From positions 57,698,753-57,762,752 of the forward strand of contig CM043959.1 in assembly GCA_014529385.2 (NCBI GenBank): a stretch of 64,000 nt of DNA, given 5' to 3'. The notes beneath the pieces were generated by a model. The model was not told where the DNA came from. It was given only the letters and a program-made list of their open reading frames with translations, and ran no database searches. The stretch comes from Adiantum capillus-veneris (taxonomy: Eukaryota > Streptophyta > Polypodiopsida > Polypodiales > Pteridaceae). Below are positions 1 to 10,560 of the stretch, one piece after another; the first letter of the stretch is position 1; every line of letters begins with the position of its first letter. A program made the position numbers and the translations under genes.

Positions 1-1927
1 TGGCCATATGCAAATGTAGGTGCCGATCTCCTATCCCACTGCGGTGTGGTGTTAAACACCATAACTTTTGTTTTACCCAAATTTACCGACAGTCCGCTGT
101 CCTCCGCGAATTTATGTAATGCATCTAACTGCCTCTGCATTCCATCTGGTGATTCTGCTATCAATACAATATCATCTGCATATAACAACAAAGGGATCCA
201 TGACCCTGCAAGTTGAGCCCCTCTGTCACCCTTTCTATCAATGTAATCTGATACCTCATCTATATACATACCAAATAAAGTAGGGGACAGTGGGCATCCC
301 TGCTTTACTCCAACGGTGGAATGAACAATGTCGGAGTCCCCTTCTGGAGTACGTACATAGCCAGTTACTGACCCATATAAGGCCATGATCCCCCAGATAA
401 TCTCTTTGGGGACCCCTAACTCTTGCATTCTGCGCATCAATCTGGCCCTTGGTACTGTATCGAAAGCTTTCCGAAAATCCACAAAGCAACAATACATCCT
501 TCTCCCGCTTGCTCTTCCTTCCTCAATAATGGTTCTGAGCGTAAGAATATGATCTAAAGTGGAATAACCCCTCCTGAATCCAGCTTGTCCTGTTGCCCGT
601 ATGCCCTCATTCTCTGCCCATCTACTCAATTTTTGTTCCAGAATGGATGTGTACAGTCGGGTCAATGTGTGTCCCACCATAATGGTACGGTAGTTTCCGG
701 GTATCATAGGATCCCCTGACTTGAAAATAGGTACGATAGTAGATAATTTCCAAGATTCAGGTAATCCTTCACACATGACCCGATTAAACAGAGGAGCAAG
801 GACTTCTGAAAGTAGATCCCTTGCATGGGTCAAATGTTCTGCTACTAGACCCTCATGATCATATGCTCTTCTTGTCTTCATCTTATCAATGGCTTTTTCC
901 ACCATTTCCGTAGTAAAGAAAGTACTAGTAGCAGGGCATGGCTCTAGCGAATCTGGTAATGGAGGCTGTCCAGATACCGTATATAATGATGTTACATATT
1001 GACCCCAAATCTCAGGAGACGTAATTGTTGGAGGCGATGAGTGCTCGTGAAATAAACGCCAGGCCTCATGTGAGTCCTGACTCAAGAAGAGCTGATATAA
1101 ATCCTTCTCCAGTTTGGCTAAAAATGCCCTTTTCTTGCGACGTACTATACGCTGAAGAGCAATCTGAGACTGCTTATATGTGATGATCCCAAGTGTAAGC
1201 TCTTTCTGGACCTGGGTTCTCGTCTCTCTGCATTCCTCATCGTACCAACTGTTTTGAGGCATGTTCCCAGATCCTCTCTTCTGGTCAGGCTGAGTATGTG
1301 GGTATGTCTCTTGTGCTGCTCCATGTAGTATCTCTGTTAGCTGAGAAGTAATCTCCTCTACAGTATATACTGGCTCGGCTGACCACATCCTATTATAGAT
1401 CTTTTCCACATAGACTGAATCGGTCTCTGGCGTGAAAGTATATCTTGTGTGTGTCTTCTTCCTTTGTACTTGAGAGGCATTGTATTGGAAGGAGATTGAT
1501 AAGGTCAAGAGAGCATGATCCACTGCAATCCCAACCGGTCTGGGTCCCACCTTAAAGTCCTCGATACTAGAAATAAAGCTTGGTGAAGTCATGACATAAT
1601 CCACTGTACTGGCCCCATGCCTGTGCGGGAAGCATGTGAACCCCCCAGATAAAGGGAAATTCTCTAGACCATTAAGTATGGCCAAACCATGTGTAGTTGC
1701 CATTTCCATGAGATGTCTCCCATATTCAGTGTGTTCTTTATCCTGTGAGTTTCTAGTAAGCCCCTCCTGTGATAAATCCACTTCTTTGAGCATTTCCTCC
1801 GAAGTATCATAGAATACTGCTTGAGAGTCGGCCGTTCTGGCATTAAAGTCTCCTACGAGAACGATGTCTCCATCTCTAGAGAACTCCGATATGTCATTAT
1901 TCAATATGGAGAAAGGGGACTGTCCTT

Positions 1928-1930
<3 letters not shown>
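1..1930 (-). CDS. Non-LTR retrotransposon endonuclease-reverse transcriptase, 5'-truncated, runs off left edge
   Basis: Reading the minus strand in the frame whose plus-strand triplets start at multiples of 3, I find no stop codon from about 2102 down to position 1, so roughly 640 codons of element sequence are open. Order on the minus strand: the end of an apurinic-type endonuclease (GDFNA near 1839-1853, then STVDYVM and VDHALL near 1500-1610), a linker, then reverse transcriptase (FRRGYSTLDHI, VDFRKAFDTV, VKQGCPLSPTLF, LLYADDIVLIAES near 150-185, SVNLGKTKVMVF). Such proteins nick target DNA and prime cDNA synthesis at the nick. The N-terminal part of the endonuclease is missing: homology stops at an AG microsatellite near 1931, and no start codon is evident. 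The C-terminus lies outside the window. An open frame of this length suggests a recent insertion. The motifs look more RTE/jockey-like than the usual plant L1; that placement is inference. Confidence 0.9.

Positions 1931-1973
<43 letters not shown>
1931..1973. repeat. (AG)n microsatellite at LINE truncation point
   Basis: About 21 AG units lie exactly where LINE homology ends. The short open frames crossing it on the plus strand are arginine/glutamate runs produced by the repeat and are not genes. Confidence 0.95.
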
Positions 1974-1976
<3 letters not shown>

Positions 1977-2364
1977 CGCAATGAGGGAGAGTGTATGTGG
2001 ACTGAGGGGGAGAAAAAAACGAGAGGAGGCAAGGAGGCCCCCCCTCCTCACTTTGTTGACTTTTGCAATGGCTGCTTCATTATTGGCCACCCCATTTTCA
2101 AACTATAAATATATATATACTCTAATGCTTTAATAACTCAAGAGTGGAGCCCCATAGGAAGAAAAGCTTGGAAAGGAATACGCTCTTGGCTCCACCTTCA
2201 GTTGACAATAATGTGACTACTTGACCATCAATCCCATGGCAAGCTCTCGTAAGAGATTTTCCTCAAAGCTTGGAGTCTTCAAGTGGCCATTCGTCCGTGA
2301 AGCCTTGCAACCTTGCATACCAAGAGAGAAGCGGGTAAAAATTCGAAAAGCGGCCTCACCGGCA

Positions 2365-3695
2365 ACGAAACCATGAAACCGGCTTGCAGCCTAACTAAAG
2401 GGCGGTAAATTTTGTCTTTCACCCAAGCTATACGTTGCTTGACTTTACTTGTACTTTACAGCACAAAGTAACTTCACGAATAAACCTGTAACTGGAATTC
2501 ACTACTTCAAACACTTCACAACTTGGTAGCTAGAGTGCTCCCAAGTCCCTAGTAGACAATGGCACCGTGCTGGCCCCAAAGGTTGGTGCCCCTTTCAATA
2601 TTTCTTTATTCCAAGTAAACTTGGAGAAAACTTGTAAATTTCTACAAACTTTCCCACTTCTATTGGGACGGAAAATTCCCTACTCTAGCCCAATTTCGGC
2701 AGCATAACGGCAGTAGAAGGCTTCATAGACAAAATCCCCATGTAATAGGGACTTTCCACGCGCATTAGAGCACTTTTACAAACCTGGTGAGAAAACACAG
2801 CATGCTGAATTCTCTGTTTTTAGCCTCTAAAACGCACGTGAACACCCGTTTTGCAGTTCTCTAGCTTCCTTGAAGCTCCTAGGATCTTTAGGCATCAAAA
2901 AGGGTCAAAAACATAAACCTGCAAAAAATTACAGCAAGCTGTAATTCTCTGTTTTGGGCTCCGTTTTGCGTGCCGAACGCACCTGTAGGTAGCCCTCAAG
3001 CTTTTGCACCTATAGAGCTACTTGCCCTTTGATTTAAACGAGATTTCTCGCGAGAAATCTCTCTAAATCAACCTATACCTGCTTGAGATTAGCAGTTAGC
3101 TAATCCGGTACTTGTGCAAGAGCTCTTGCCTCGGCAATCGTGCATAAACCCAGGAGGGCTTTGGGCACATGACAATGACAAAACAGGGAATTACAACATG
3201 CTGAAATTGACTTGTAGCTCACGGGAAAGCTTCCAAACCGCAAGGGAAAGTGTCCTTTACGTGTACTTTTGACCTACAGGGATTTTTGCACCGTTATGTT
3301 GGCAAAATTGGGTCAAAAACCTGCAAATACAGCCATGGACAGCTTGGTGAGAGTTAGGTGAAAACGTTGGGATCGTTATGGAAAGTCATTGTTTACTTGG
3401 GATTTTGTCTGTGGAGACTTCTCGATAAAAGTGGGTCAGCTTGTAGAAGTTTACAGGTCTTTCTCAAGTGTAATAAGAATAAAGAAATATCGAAAGGGGC
3501 GCAGTCCTTGGGGCCAATAGGGTGTCATTGTCTGCTTGGGAGCACTCTAGCTACCAAGTCGTGAAATGTCTTGAAGTGTTGAATTACAGTCACATGCTTG
3601 TTCGTGAAGTTCCTTTGTGTCGTAAAGTTTAACAATTTAAAGTAAGAATCGGTGAAAGCTAAAGTCTACCGCCCTACGGGCCAGTTTCAAAGAGT
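2365..3695. repeat. Large inverted repeat (foldback), about 1.3 kb
   Basis: The segment 2365-2800 returns as a diverged reverse complement at about 3340-3695. Matching landmarks are CTTGGTAGCTAGAGTGCTCC at 2522 against GGAGCACTCTAGCTACCAAG near 3539, the AATAAAGAAATAT block, and GGGCGGTA against TACCGCCC at the outer ends. The central 540 bases hold a direct repeat (AATTCTCTGTTTT at about 2810 and 2944) and a short palindrome GAGATTTCTCGCGAGAAATC at 3040. Long terminal inverted repeats with a non-coding centre suggest a foldback or MULE-type non-autonomous DNA transposon. I found no clear target-site duplication, so the family is open. Confidence 0.7.
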
Positions 3696-3830
3696 AAGCC
3701 TCCATCTGTCATCACAAGGTTACCCTCGTCATACTCCGGCTCGACAATGACAGGCACCATAGCGTGAACTGCATCATCATGAACTAAATCATCCATCTCA
3801 ACAGCACGAATCGGTCGAACAACCTCATTT
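3693..3830 (-). pseudogene. Short acidic coding-like fragment, unidentified
   Basis: The minus strand reads open for about 45 codons with protein-like composition (for example VEMDDLVHDDAVHAMVPVIV followed by EPEYDEGNLVM). It abuts the right arm of the inverted repeat. No catalytic motif or start is visible. It could be a sliver of a retroelement polyprotein or of a host gene. Confidence 0.25.
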
Positions 3831-4613
3831 CACGATTCACATCAAGAGTTAAAGACTAAAACATACTACTTAAACTTCCGTTTTAACAGAAGAGTACATA
3901 CTACAAAAGCTCAAAGCAAAGCCACGTGAATCATGAAAGCATTGTACCAAAATGATATCAAGATTCAAGGCTAGTTGAAATTTGAAATGTCTCGGACTCG
4001 AAATAACTCGTGACAATAACTAGTCTAGAGATGTTTGTGACTCAATATGACATTTCCAACGCTTGGAGCCACCACTAGCTCCATACCCATGCAGCACAGA
4101 CACATGACTCCATGCATTGTCTTTTGGGATGATGGCAAGCCGTCATGGATTCCGATTGATCTGAATTCTCGAATCCTTGTTGTGTGTGTGCGTGCGTTGT
4201 TGCTGTGCGCAGGAGGCTCTTTGCAGCAAACCTACAGTGTAAACAAGAGGCACAGCGTGCAGAATATAATGCGCGGCAGATTTCGGCCGAATTAGGGGAA
4301 TCTTTTTTAAATACTTTTTGAAAATGCCAAAACGGCCCAAAGTGTTTTGCTGTTTCAGAATGGCCCGAAACGCAACTAGATATGGCTGAATATGCTTCAT
4401 GACTTTTCAAATGTTGCTTGAAGCTTGGTCAGCTCCTTCACTAGATTTTCAGCTAAAGGTTTTGGTTTACCAACAATGTATCACAGTTTTCATTCTGAGG
4501 TTTCAGCATTATTTTTGATTTTTTCCTCAGTACAACATGATCTACTCTTTGTCTAAAGCTAAGATGTCCTTTATCTTTTCAATGTAAGGAGTTATTGATG
4601 TACTATTTTACAG
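3831..4613. other. Upstream intron sequence of ALS3, no feature recognised
   Basis: This stretch immediately precedes the ALS3 acceptor site at 4612-4613. I see no exon coding for the missing N-terminal part of ALS3 here or anywhere in 1-4613, so the preceding intron is longer than 4.6 kb. Short open frames at 4047-4410 on both strands have no homology I recognise. Confidence 0.5.
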
Positions 4614-4859
4614 GTAGCTGTGGCGGGATATACAGCAGGCCAGCGAGCTAAGCATGTTCCGAATGGAAAGTATGTTGCAGGAGCTTCAATGCTTGTTGGA
4701 ACGTCAATAACTATGGCTCTCCTTGTCCTGCTGCAAGTCTTCCCATTTACGCCTCGTTACATCATACCAGTTTCTGGTATGGTAGTTGGGAACTCGATGA
4801 CAGTTACTGGGGTCACATTGAAACGCCTTCGTGACGACATCCGGGTGCAGCAGAACTTG
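4614..4859 (+). CDS. ALS3: ALS3/STAR2 penultimate exon (UPF0014 ABC transporter membrane subunit)
   Basis: This exon encodes 82 residues beginning VAVAGYTAGQRAKHVPNGKY and ending DDIRVQQNL. The sequence matches the plant ALS3/STAR2 family (FetB/UPF0014), the membrane half of an ABC transporter that pairs with the nucleotide-binding protein STAR1 and is needed for aluminium tolerance. Two hydrophobic segments are visible (GASMLVGTSITMALLVLLQV and YIIPVSGMVVGNSMTV). The acceptor is TTTTACAG/GTAGCT and the donor is AACTTG/GTATGT; both junctions are phase 0. The next exon joins in frame at VETALALGATP. Family members are about 270-280 residues and the two exons here give 186, so roughly 90 N-terminal residues lie in upstream exon(s) outside the window. 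No stop or frameshift is seen, so the gene looks functional. Confidence 0.95.
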
Positions 4860-6540
4860 GTATGTTATCTTGATATTTTCGATTTGGTTTTATGTTAACA
4901 GATCTTTCACACCAACTTCCTGACGGATACTTGCATCATCAGAAGTGGTTTTTACTTTTGCTTTAAAAAAAAAAACGGTGTTTTTTCTTTCAATGTGCTC
5001 AACACCATCCATGTATGGCATCTTTACACAATGCATCTGTAACCACTTCCGGTGAGTGTCGGATGGAAAACATTAAACTACCACAATCTGCAACACGTCA
5101 AACACTTCAGTACTTTGAAGCCAACTGAGTGCTAGCGAAGGGAGATGGAGAAGGTGGGGGAGCGGGATGCTCCTACAAAAGAGAGTCGGTAGTCCTGAAT
5201 TGCCATTGTCAGCACCCCCAGCTGGTTTTTGTTTATTGATCGAGTGTGTGTACAAGGGACAGCAAGAATCTACAAGTCCTTTTTGTCAACCCTTACATAT
5301 AAGTCCTAAGCAAAAGCAGGTGCTCCCATAGTCCCCTCACACATGTTAAAAACAAGGGAAAATTACCAGAATCCCCCGAAAATTCCCAAAATACTCCTCT
5401 AATCTCAAAAATTCCCAAAATTCCCTTCTACTTTTGTTTTGCCAAAAAAGTTGTTGATTTCATGTGATTGACTTTTTTAAAGACAAATCCATCTTTGAGT
5501 GCCTTGAGATAAAAATACACAAATAGACTCCTAAACATTCGCATTAATATGTCAGAATAAAGAAGAATTTCATCGCCTAAGTCCTTAAAAAATCAGCACA
5601 AATCCTCGTTCTAGCATGCCAAAATGCTAAAGAATGGTTCTCCTTATGGAAGCATGCAAAACATAACGTGTTGATACATTTTTGTGAAAGTAGTGAGGGG
5701 TATATTGGGAACTTTAATATAATTCAAGGGTATTTTTGGAATAATTGTCAAAATTTACCCTATTTGAGGGGAATTTTGAGAATTTGTTAAATTTTAGGGG
5801 TATTTTGGAGATTTTAACTAAAAGTAAAGTGGCACCAAAAGGCAGCCCAAACTTAAATTTTTTGCCATAATCGTCCTAGAGCAGAGATTGTGCATGGAAA
5901 GTTATTGTTCTTTCTAAATGCAATTTTTTTGACTCAACCTATTATAGCATGCATCATCAAACAATTCAAGGTTGAACATTCAACATTTTGGTCCACACTG
6001 CAATTGAGATAATGTGCATTGGATCTATCATTGAACTCTTGGCCATACTTATCGGCAATGGTAACAAGAACGGAAATAGAGGCAACAAAATTTGGAGTTT
6101 CGGGGAGTTTTTAGTAATGGAAATAGAAACTGAAACGGGAAATGAGAAAAAAGTGAGTTCTGGGTAACTATTGTCTTTACAAATGTCTTTGATGCCAGAA
6201 TCATCATCACCACATGGGTGATCTCGAGACAGAATGCTGTAATCACTCTCTCGTAGAAGTCCTAGGCAGAATACTAACAGCCTTAGTACCCTAGGACGAT
6301 GCTACAAAACATAACCACCAGACTTTTATAGTGACAAGGAAATGCCGTTTCCTACCCTTTGACATGTTGAAAAGTTTTGAAACAGGTTAGAGCGCTAACA
6401 TAGTAAACGATAAAAGTGCTGCATGGCTTTGCTATACAAATAACCTATGGTAATGCGCAAAGAGAAAGAGAGACTGAGAAATTTCAATTCAAGCACACTC
6501 ATGGGATGGAGTGATTAGCTAATAAATAAACAAATATAAA

Positions 6541-6767
6541 TATTTATGTGTGTCGATATATATATATATATATATATATATAGATGTATCTCTGTGTGTG
6601 TATATATACACATGTATACACACACAGAGATACATCTATATATATATATGGATATATGTGTGTGTGTGTGTGTGTGTGTGTCTGTATATATGTGTATGTA
6701 TGTATGTGTATATTTATATGTATGTATGTATGTATATATATATATATATACACACACACATTCCATA
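6541..6767. repeat. Compound TA/TG/CA microsatellite with a hairpin
   Basis: Runs of TA, TG, CA and GTAT make this block. At 6581-6640 there is an inverted repeat with arms of about 23 bases (AGATGTATCTCTGTGTGTG against its complement) around ATATACACATG. All short open frames listed on either strand here are tyrosine/isoleucine or cysteine/valine runs generated by the repeat. Confidence 0.9.
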
Positions 6768-7183
6768 AAAAATTATTAAAAAATAACAAAAATTGGTATT
6801 TTTAGAATCTTAAGTACCACATTTTTTCAATCAGAAATTTTCTGAATCAAATTCGGACAAAAACTGACCCTCGAACCTTCACTAGAAGTTTTCACGGATA
6901 CTTTAATTCTTAGAAATAATTGAAGACTTTTAGTAATGATTAAAAAACATGACTTTTCACATGGTCTATTAGATATTTTTTCGCACGGACTAGATATTTC
7001 TTATTAAAGGAGAAAATTAACTTGAAAAATAACAGATTTGAAAATTAAAGTGGGCCAGGTGCTAGAGGGGCTATGATGAACATGTCAGGGTGAGATTTAG
7101 CAGCATGGGGCGCCATATGGAGCTGAGGGGCTACGTGGGTTGCAAGTAACTGTCAGTTACAAGCCTTGTGTACCAAAACATAC

Positions 7184-7190
7184 TATAAAT
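7184..7190 (+). promoter_or_regulatory. TATA box of a putative LTR-like promoter inside the ALS3 intron
   Basis: TATAAAT sits in a GC-richer stretch (7050-7200) and is followed by a leader-like sequence and then by a tandem repeat array. The arrangement resembles an LTR U3-R-U5. No LTR ends, primer site or second LTR were found, so it may be a solo or eroded LTR. Confidence 0.4.
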
Positions 7191-7434
7191 AGGCTTAGGC
7201 TTCTCATTTTCAATTAGACTCGGAGACCTTGGCAAAATCTTTCGTGCTTAGAGAGATTCTTCTGAAAAATCACTAAGAGAGAAACTTTTTAAGTGACCAA
7301 TTAAGGTAATTAGTGCTAATCTCGATAGATTAGTAAAAGACATATTAATCTATGTCTAATTTTTTAAATTATCTTATTAATTAGGATTCAATTTTTTTCC
7401 TACTATTAATTACACTCTTATATGTTATTACACT

Positions 7435-8034
7435 TACCTCATAATTAGTTAATTAATTTTGTTAATTACTTTTCTTAAATTATTTGTTTTTAATTGAAAA
7501 TTAAGCAAGATAATTAGTAAATGAGTTTTGAAGTTAGTGAGATAATTTTCATAGGAAAATTATAGTGTTAAGAACTCGTCATAATTATCTCATAATTAGT
7601 TGATTAGTTTTGCTAATTAGTATTACTTAAACTCTATGTTTTTAACAAAAAATCAAACAAAATGAATTTTAAATGAGCTTAGAAGTTAGTGAGATAACTT
7701 TTAGAGTTAGATTATAATGTTAGAAATCTGTGATAATTATATCATATCTAGGTAATTAATTATCATTACTTAAATTTTTTGATTTTAGCAAAAAATTAAA
7801 TAAGATATTTAGTAAATGATTTTAGAAGTTAGTGAGATAATTTTTAGAGGTAGATTACAATTTTAAGAAGTTGTGATAATTATCTCATTATTTATTAATT
7901 AGCTTTGCTAATTCTTATTGCTTAAATTCTCTATTTTTGGCAATAAACTAGAGGAGATAATTAACAAATTTACTTAGAAATTATTAAGATAATTTTTAGA
8001 GGTATATTTCTCTATGAGAAAGCCGGGATAAATA
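7435..8034. repeat. Four diverged ~150-bp tandem repeats
   Basis: Units begin near 7435, 7585, 7741 and 7881. Each runs from CTCATAATTAGTTRATTAG-like sequence through GAAGTTAGTGAGATAATTTT to a closing TGATAATTAT. They are AT-rich and differ at many positions, so the array is old. A smaller doublet of AATAATTACTTTAATAATTATC follows at 8046-8095. Confidence 0.8.
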
Positions 8035-8377
8035 TATCTTTATCAAATAATTACTTTAATAATTATCAAATAATTACTTTAATAATTATCAAACAAAAAA
8101 TAAACCATTTTGGACTTTTTTTTAAAGAGAAAATTAGGAAGATGACTCAAAAAATTATAAGATAATAGGTAGACCTTATGAAGCTTAATTTTAGCCCCCT
8201 TTCTAGAAATTTTGTAAGAATTAGGGGCGTTCTTTAAAATTGCATCTTTATTTGAAACTTTGTCCGCGAGCACTCCAAGGGAGCTCAGAGAATACTGGCC
8301 TCTTGTAGAGCCTGTGAACCTTCGAGGTTCATAAACTTAGAATCATCAAGACTACAAATGAAACCACAAACCACAAT

Positions 8378-8402
8378 CCCCCCCCCCCCCCCCCCCCCCC
8401 CC
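8378..8402. repeat. Poly-C tract (25 bases)
   Basis: An uninterrupted run of C, one of several in the window, followed by pyrimidine-rich sequence to 8460. Confidence 0.95.
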
Positions 8403-9001
8403 GTTTTCCCCCCTTCTTCAAAACCCCCCAAACCCTCCCTCCCTTCCCTTTCCCCATCTGTGCAAAGTTTTGTTGTTGCAAACTGAGTCACGGAAGTACT
8501 CCTTTAGAAGAGGGCTTAGTAATCATTTTGAGTAGAACACAACGCAGATTTTAGCACGCGAGGCCTCAACCAGCTAAGCTACATTAGTCGATCATTATTT
8601 TGATCGTCAGTGTTTTCTCATTTTTTCAGAGCCTCTTGGTTATTCCAATCAGCTTCCCTCTAAACTCTTGATATTCAATCGATGAATTGGGCAAGCCAAA
8701 AAAGTAGCGTGTTTCTTTTAAAATTGGACAAAAAGAAAAATTCTCAGTCCAAAGGCGAATGCCGGTAGTGGGGATGTCGTAGTATTTAGCCCTACTTTGC
8801 ATGATGGAGCTGATTATTGTCTTTAGTCATTTGGATGGCTTTCACCATGTTCTTAAGAAAATTTGGTCATGCTGTTGGGATTCATCTAGGTATGTGGAAA
8901 GATTTGGTTTATAACTTTAGCTTGCTTCTTTGTATTTCTTCAAGGTTTTCTACTTTGTTGGGGGGTTCCCTAAATATTAACCTCATATTTGTGAGTGAAA
9001 C

Positions 9002-9281
9002 CACAAGAAGTTTTGGACAAATTCTCACAATAATTCCCACATTGTGACTTACCTCAACATCATGAGCTTCTGTGAGGGAGGCACGCATACCTAGCTAGGT
9101 ATGATTGGGGGCAGGGGACCGCCGGCCCGGTGGGGGGGGGGCGGGGGTCCCCTGCCTCCAATCGTACCTAGCTAGGTATGCGGTGCCTCTCGAACAGAAG
9201 CTCATGATGTTACGCATTGTATGAAAAACACTGATAAAGACTCCGTTTTCCTACATGAGAAAAATCCTAAATCTTCTTGTG
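9002..9281. mobile_element. Foldback MITE, copy 1, inside ALS3 intron
   Basis: The element is 280 bp. It begins CACAAGAAG and ends CTTCTTGTG, flanked by AAC on both sides (8999-9001 and 9282-9284), a 3-bp target-site duplication. Almost its whole length folds back: CATCATGAGCTTCTGT and GCATACCTAGCTAGGTATG on the left pair with their complements on the right around a G/C-rich centre with a run of G. The 3-bp duplication and CACAAGAA ends are compatible with a CACTA-type non-autonomous element, but the family is inference. It lies about 85 bp upstream of the last ALS3 exon. Confidence 0.85.
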
Positions 9282-9365
9282 AACCCCCAGTCTACTTCTT
9301 GACTTTTATATTTTCAAGCAGAGAAACATATTACCCTTGATGCTTGCATGTGTGTGACTTTACAG

Positions 9366-9680
9366 GTTGAGACAGCGCTCGCATTAGGAGCAACTCCTAG
9401 GCAGGCAACACTCAAACAAGTTCAAAGAGCTCTGGTGGTAGCCCTTGCACCTGTGATAGACAACACAAAGACTGTTGGGCTTATAAGTCTTCCCGGAGCA
9501 ATGACCGGAATGATTATGGGAGGTGCATCACCTATTGAGGCAATCCAGCTACAGATGGTAGTAATGAACATGCTTTTGGGTGCCGCTACATTTAGCAGCG
9601 TCATGTCGACCTACCTGAGCTGGCCTTTTTTCTTCACAAAGTCCTTTCAGTTGCAAACTAGAGTCTTTGCAGCAGAATAG
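9366..9680 (+). CDS. ALS3: ALS3/STAR2 last exon
   Basis: This exon encodes the C-terminal 104 residues and the TAG stop at 9678-9680. It opens with VETALALGATPRQATLKQVQ, a cytoplasmic loop whose E-x3-A/L-G pattern recalls the EAA coupling loop of ABC permeases (inference). It continues with two hydrophobic segments (TVGLISLPGAMTGMIMGGA and QMVVMNMLLGAATFSSVMST) and ends FQLQTRVFAAE, as in plant ALS3 proteins. The partner STAR1 supplies ATP hydrolysis; the complex is reported to move UDP-glucose in rice. Coding capacity is intact. Confidence 0.96.
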   Translation, partial: VETALALGATPRQATLKQVQRALVVALAPVIDNTKTVGLISLPGAMTGMIMGGASPIEAIQLQMVVMNMLLGAATFSSVMSTYLSWPFFFTKSFQLQTRVFAAE

Positions 9681-10000
9681 CATCCTTCTTCTTTGTGTAA
9701 TCTAATGTGTTTGTTGAGATTTGGGTTCTTGACACTTGTATAGGTTCCAATTTTGTAAATATCACGGTAGGATCGAGGCATTGCCTACATAGCTCATTCA
9801 TAGGATGGTTATAATTGCTTACCGACTTCCAACGGTTGTATCATGCAATAGAGTCTCTATGGAATAAGTTTGGAGGAAAAGGGTTTTTGAGAGCAGAGTA
9901 TGGTCTTTGCTTACATAGCTCATTCATTAGCAGAGTATGGTTCTAATGCTAGTGATTTCTACCTTTAATATCATGCAAGCAAATCTCTATGCAGAAAACT
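9681..10000 (+). other. ALS3 3' flank / probable 3' UTR with a tandem duplication
   Basis: After the stop there is AT-rich sequence consistent with a 3' UTR. A diverged duplication of about 120 bp is visible: CTACATAGCTCATTCATAG at 9784 and CTTACATAGCTCATTCATTAG near 9912, each followed by TATCATGCAA and TCTCTATG. No decisive polyadenylation signal could be chosen. Confidence 0.45.
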
Positions 10001-10299
10001 TGTAGTCTCTTCTGTCCTTTCATCAGCAATCTGGGTATCTAATACTAAGGATTAGAAATTGCCACCACTATGAAGCTCTCAATGCATCACAAAAGTCGAC
10101 AAAAATTTTCGGCAGAGGCGAAAACTGATTTAGGGACATGAAAAGGCCTATTTATACCACCGAGATAAGTCTCTGTGGATCAATCACTAGACCAAGATAA
10201 GTTCAGACAACTCATTAAGGTTGTTTATGGCTTGGTATGGTTACAAATTGTGCCCATGGTTCAAATTCTTAGGTCCCAAAAGTGAACTTTTGCTAGTGA

Positions 10300-10530
10300 T
10301 GCTTCCATTGGGCAAAAGGGGATTGGACCAATGTGACATCGCCTTGAAATTGGCGGTCGGGGGTTATGGAGAGAAGACAAAGGCCTTCTCCAACAAATAG
10401 ACACACCTTTATAAAGTCTTACATAAAACAAAAAGGGAAAAAGAGTGGTTAAGTTTAGGTACTAAAGCCGAGTACATGACATTATGGAAGGAGCTAGCTA
10501 AAGTGAAATGCTTGTGAATAGTCTACACAT
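10300..10530 (+). pseudogene. Eroded copia RNase H fragment
   Basis: At 10445-10520 the plus strand reads LSLGTKAEYMTLWKELAKVK, recognisable against the copia RNase H signature ALSSTEAEYMALSEA. Flanking frames are broken. The stretch ends at a G-run (10542-10560). The remaining sequence of 10000-11560 shows nothing else recognisable apart from an AG microsatellite. Confidence 0.45.
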
Positions 10531-10541
10531 ATTGGTGTGTT

Positions 10542-10560
10542 GGGGGGGGGGGGGGGGGGG
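10542..10560. repeat. Poly-G tract (19 bases)
   Basis: An uninterrupted run of G directly after the copia RNase H remnant. Confidence 0.95.

Larger units (their letters stand above)
4860..9365 (+). other. ALS3: ALS3 intron, 4,506 bp, filled with repeats
   Basis: A GT-AG intron (GTATGT ... CTTTACAG) separates the two exons. It is far longer than a typical plant intron and contains an AT/AC microsatellite hairpin (6541-6767), a promoter-like segment followed by four ~150-bp tandem repeats (7184-8034), a poly-C tract (8378-8402) and a complete MITE (9002-9281). The parts between (4900-6500, 6770-7180, 8100-9000) are AT-rich and show no gene I recognise. Confidence 0.9.

Noticed and set aside
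4047-4410. Overlapping 82-111-codon frames upstream of the ALS3 exon, considered as the missing first exon
   Set aside because: They do not contain the hydrophobic N-terminal segments of ALS3, and no donor site would join them in phase 0 to residue V at 4614.
5281-5830. Possible inverted-repeat element in the ALS3 intron (CCAAAATACTCCTCTAA on the left, complement-like AGGGGTATTTTGG on the right)
   Set aside because: The similarity is short, low-complexity and has no defined ends or target duplication.
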